In this document: piece after piece, positions 13,992 through 16,024 of the stretch
Numbering within the stretch: the stretch's first letter is position 1
Layout: each line of letters starts with the position of its first letter
Assembly: GCA_946478975.1 (NCBI GenBank)
Contig: CAMLEO010000154.1
Location: 1-16,024, forward strand
Reading direction: 5' to 3'
DNA length: 16,024 nt
DNA from: an uncultured Steroidobacter sp.
GTDB taxonomy: Bacteria > Pseudomonadota > Gammaproteobacteria > Steroidobacterales > Steroidobacteraceae
The notes under the pieces: generated by a model
What the model saw: the letters and a program-made list of their open reading frames with translations, nothing else
What the model was told of the DNA's origin: nothing
Database searches by the model: none
Position numbers and translations under genes: made by a program

Positions 13992-16024
13992 CAGGCACGC
14001 TCCAGCTCCCGCCGACGCATCAATAAATAAACCGCCGGCACCACGAACAACGACAGCAACGGCGCTGTAATCATTCCCCCAACCATGGGTGCAGCGATTC
14101 GCTGCATGAGTTCCGAGCCTGTGCCGCCGCCGATCATGATGGGAATCAGGCCGGCGATGATGACGGCGACAGTCATCGCTTTCGGACGAACGCGCAGCAC
14201 CGCGCCTTCGCGAATGGCGTCGACGAGATCGGCTTCAGTGCCGTGACCCTGCGCGACGCGCGCGTCCCAGGCGTGTTTTAAATACAAAAGCATGATGATG
14301 CCGAACTCCGCCGCCACACCCGCCAACGCAATGAAACCCACCGCGCTCGCGACCGAGATGTTGTGACCGAGCCCCCACAGCAGCCAGACGCCGCCTACGA
14401 GCGCGAGCGGCAACGTACCCATGATGAGCCACGCCTCGTCGAAGCGCTGAAACACCACATACAGCAGCACGAAGATGATGAGCAGCGTCACCGGCACGAC
14501 GATTCTCAAACGGGCCGTCGCGCGCTCCAGATACTCGAACTGCCCCGACCATGAAATCGAATAGCCGGGCGGCAGCGACAATTGCTCCGTCACGACGCGT
14601 TGCATGTCCTGCACAGTTGAGCGTAAGTCACGCCCGCGAATATCGACATAGATCCAGCCAGCAAGCCGCGCGTTCTCACTTCGGAGCATCGGCGGACCGT
14701 CGACGATGCTGAGATCCGCGACATCGTCGAGGCGAATCTGCATTCCGGTTGGTGTCACCACCGGCAGATTGCGAAGGTCGCCGAGCGAATCGCGAATCTC
14801 GCGTGGATAGCGCACGCTGATCGGAAAGCGCTGCAGGCCTTCCACCGTCTCGCCAACGGTCATGCCGCCGATTGCGGTGGAGACGATGCTCTGCACGTCT
14901 GCGATATTGAGACCATAGCGAGCGGCGGCGTCTCGATCGGTGGTCACATCGATATATCGACCGCCGCGCAGTCGCTCCGCAAGGGCGGACGTTACTCCGG
15001 GCACGTTGCGAACGATCTGCTCGACGCGAGAGGTCAGCTTGTCGATCTCAGCCAGGCTGCTGCCGGAGATCTTGATGCCGACCGGGCTCTTGATGCCGGT
15101 CGCGAGCATATCGATGCGATTGCGGATCGGCGGCACCCAGATGTTTGCAAGGCCCGGCACGCGCACGACTCGATCCAGCTCCTGCACCAGCTTGTCGGGC
15201 GTCATGCCGGCGCGCCATTGTTCGCGAGGCTTGAATTGAATCGTGGTCTCGAACATTTCCAACGGAGCCGGATCGGTCGCAGTCTCGGCGCGCCCTGCCT
15301 TGCCAAACACCGTTGCCACTTCCGGCACGGTCTTGATCATGCGATCGGTTTGCTGGAGCAGCTGCGACGCCTTGCCGGCTGACAACCCAGGCAGCGCCGA
15401 CGGCATATATAACAAGTCGCCTTCATCGAGCGGCGGCATGAACTCCCCGCCGAGCCGGGTGAGCGGCCAGATGCTTACGACCACGATGATGGCCGCGACC
15501 GCCACGGTTGTTATTGGATACTCCAGCACGCGGTCGAGCAGCGGCCGATAGCCCGCGATCAGCCAGCGATTCAGCGGATTGCGATGTTCCTCCGGAATGC
15601 GGCCGCGAATGAAATAGCCCATCAGCACGGGCACCAGCGTAACCGCCAGCCCCGCTGCAGCAGCCATCGCGTACGTCTTGGTGTACGCGAGCGGCGAGAA
15701 CAATCGTCCTTCCTGCGCCTCCAATGTGAAGATCGGCAGGAACGACAGCGTGATGATCAACAGCGAAAAGAACAGCGCCGGGCCAACCTCACCAGCCGCA
15801 ACGCCGATGACTCGCCACTGCTCGGCGCCCGCGAGCATTTGGTCCGGATGCTCATGTCGCCATTTCTCGATGTGTTTGTGCGCGTTCTCGATCATGACCA
15901 CCGCCGCATCGACCATGGCACCGATCGCCACGGCGATGCCGCCCAACGACATGATGTTCGCGTTGATGCCCTGGCCTCGCATCACGATGAACGCCATCAG
16001 GATGCCGAGCGGCAGCGAGATGAT
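13991..16024 (-). CDS. cusA: CusA-type RND copper/silver efflux pump, C-terminal two-thirds
   Basis: This is the last 678 residues of a heavy-metal RND transporter; the first roughly 365 lie beyond the right edge. It exports Cu(I)/Ag(I) with a membrane-fusion protein and an outer-membrane channel (CusB/CusC type), which are probably encoded off-window. The fragment opens in a membrane helix ([15 protein letters not shown]) and shows [27 protein letters not shown] with the proton-relay Asp, and [21 protein letters not shown]. Aligned by spacing to E. coli CusA, the three metal-binding methionines are all present: M573 in LLYMPS, M623 in APLEM, M672 in RNRIDM. The C-terminal HME-RND signatures [13 protein letters not shown] and [18 protein letters not shown] are intact. 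This supports Cu/Ag rather than Co/Zn/Cd specificity. The stop codon overlaps the CopL-like start by one base. Confidence 0.95.
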   Translation of the reverse strand: MISLPLGILMAFIVMRGQGINANIMSLGGIAVAIGAMVDAAVVMIENAHKHIEKWRHEHPDQMLAGAEQWRVIGVAAGEVGPALFFSLLIITLSFLPIFTLEAQEGRLFSPLAYTKTYAMAAAAGLAVTLVPVLMGYFIRGRIPEEHRNPLNRWLIAGYRPLLDRVLEYPITTVAVAAIIVVVSIWPLTRLGGEFMPPLDEGDLLYMPSALPGLSAGKASQLLQQTDRMIKTVPEVATVFGKAGRAETATDPAPLEMFETTIQFKPREQWRAGMTPDKLVQELDRVVRVPGLANIWVPPIRNRIDMLATGIKSPVGIKISGSSLAEIDKLTSRVEQIVRNVPGVTSALAERLRGGRYIDVTTDRDAAARYGLNIADVQSIVSTAIGGMTVGETVEGLQRFPISVRYPREIRDSLGDLRNLPVVTPTGMQIRLDDVADLSIVDGPPMLRSENARLAGWIYVDIRGRDLRSTVQDMQRVVTEQLSLPPGYSISWSGQFEYLERATARLRIVVPVTLLIIFVLLYVVFQRFDEAWLIMGTLPLALVGGVWLLWGLGHNISVASAVGFIALAGVAAEFGIIMLLYLKHAWDARVAQGHGTEADLVDAIREGAVLRVRPKAMTVAVIIAGLIPIMIGGGTGSELMQRIAAPMVGGMITAPLLSLFVVPAVYLLMRRRELERA

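Overview
The window is GC-rich and almost fully coding. The protein families (KdpFABC, CorA, an RstA/RstB-type two-component pair, a TonB-dependent receptor, and CopL/A/B/C/D with a CusA-type RND pump) point to a Gram-negative proteobacterium. A Xanthomonadales- or Nevskiales/Steroidobacter-like gammaproteobacterium is the best guess, since CopL-CopA-CopB order is typical there. That taxonomic guess is inference. I see no tRNA, rRNA, insertion sequence, phage gene or CRISPR array.

Layout. (1) Positions 1-1951, minus strand: the start of the high-affinity K+ uptake operon, kdpF-kdpA-kdpB. kdpB is cut by the left edge, and kdpF is a 27-residue gene. (2) Positions 1952-2086: a short divergent promoter region. 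(3) Positions 2087-7473, plus strand: a CorA-family divalent-cation channel, an OmpR-family response regulator most like RstA, a TonB-dependent outer-membrane receptor, and an RstB-like histidine kinase. The receptor gene sits between the two halves of the two-component system. The 101-base gap before it carries three 10-bp-phased TACA/TACA/TACC elements that resemble an RstA box. The kinase sensor domain looks like an internal tandem duplication. (4) Positions 7477-16024, minus strand: a long copper-resistance gene chain read from the right edge leftward, namely cusA (N-terminus off-window), a CopL-like cysteine-rich small protein, copA (multicopper oxidase), copB, copC, copD, two tandem PepSY-type membrane proteins and a DUF305 membrane protein. 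Several junctions overlap by 1-4 bases, which indicates one transcription unit with translational coupling.

How the genes work together. The right part is a periplasm-centred copper defence. CusA exports Cu(I)/Ag(I), CopA oxidises or binds Cu(I) in the periplasm, CopB is an outer-membrane copper protein, CopC carries Cu(II), and CopD moves copper at the inner membrane. The PepSY pair and DUF305 protein are poorly characterised accessories. The CopL-like gene plus a structured 106-base leader before copA resembles the CutF/CruR (DUF2946) type of copper-responsive upstream ORF. The left part concerns cation and nutrient supply: K+ by Kdp, Mg2+ or another divalent ion by CorA, and an unidentified ligand by the receptor under a probable RstAB-like local circuit. 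The two halves converge tail to tail with only 3 bases between stop codons.

The most interesting unexplained structures are the regulator-receptor-kinase gene order with its phased binding site, the duplicated kinase sensor, and the possible copper-sensing leader between the CopL-like gene and copA.
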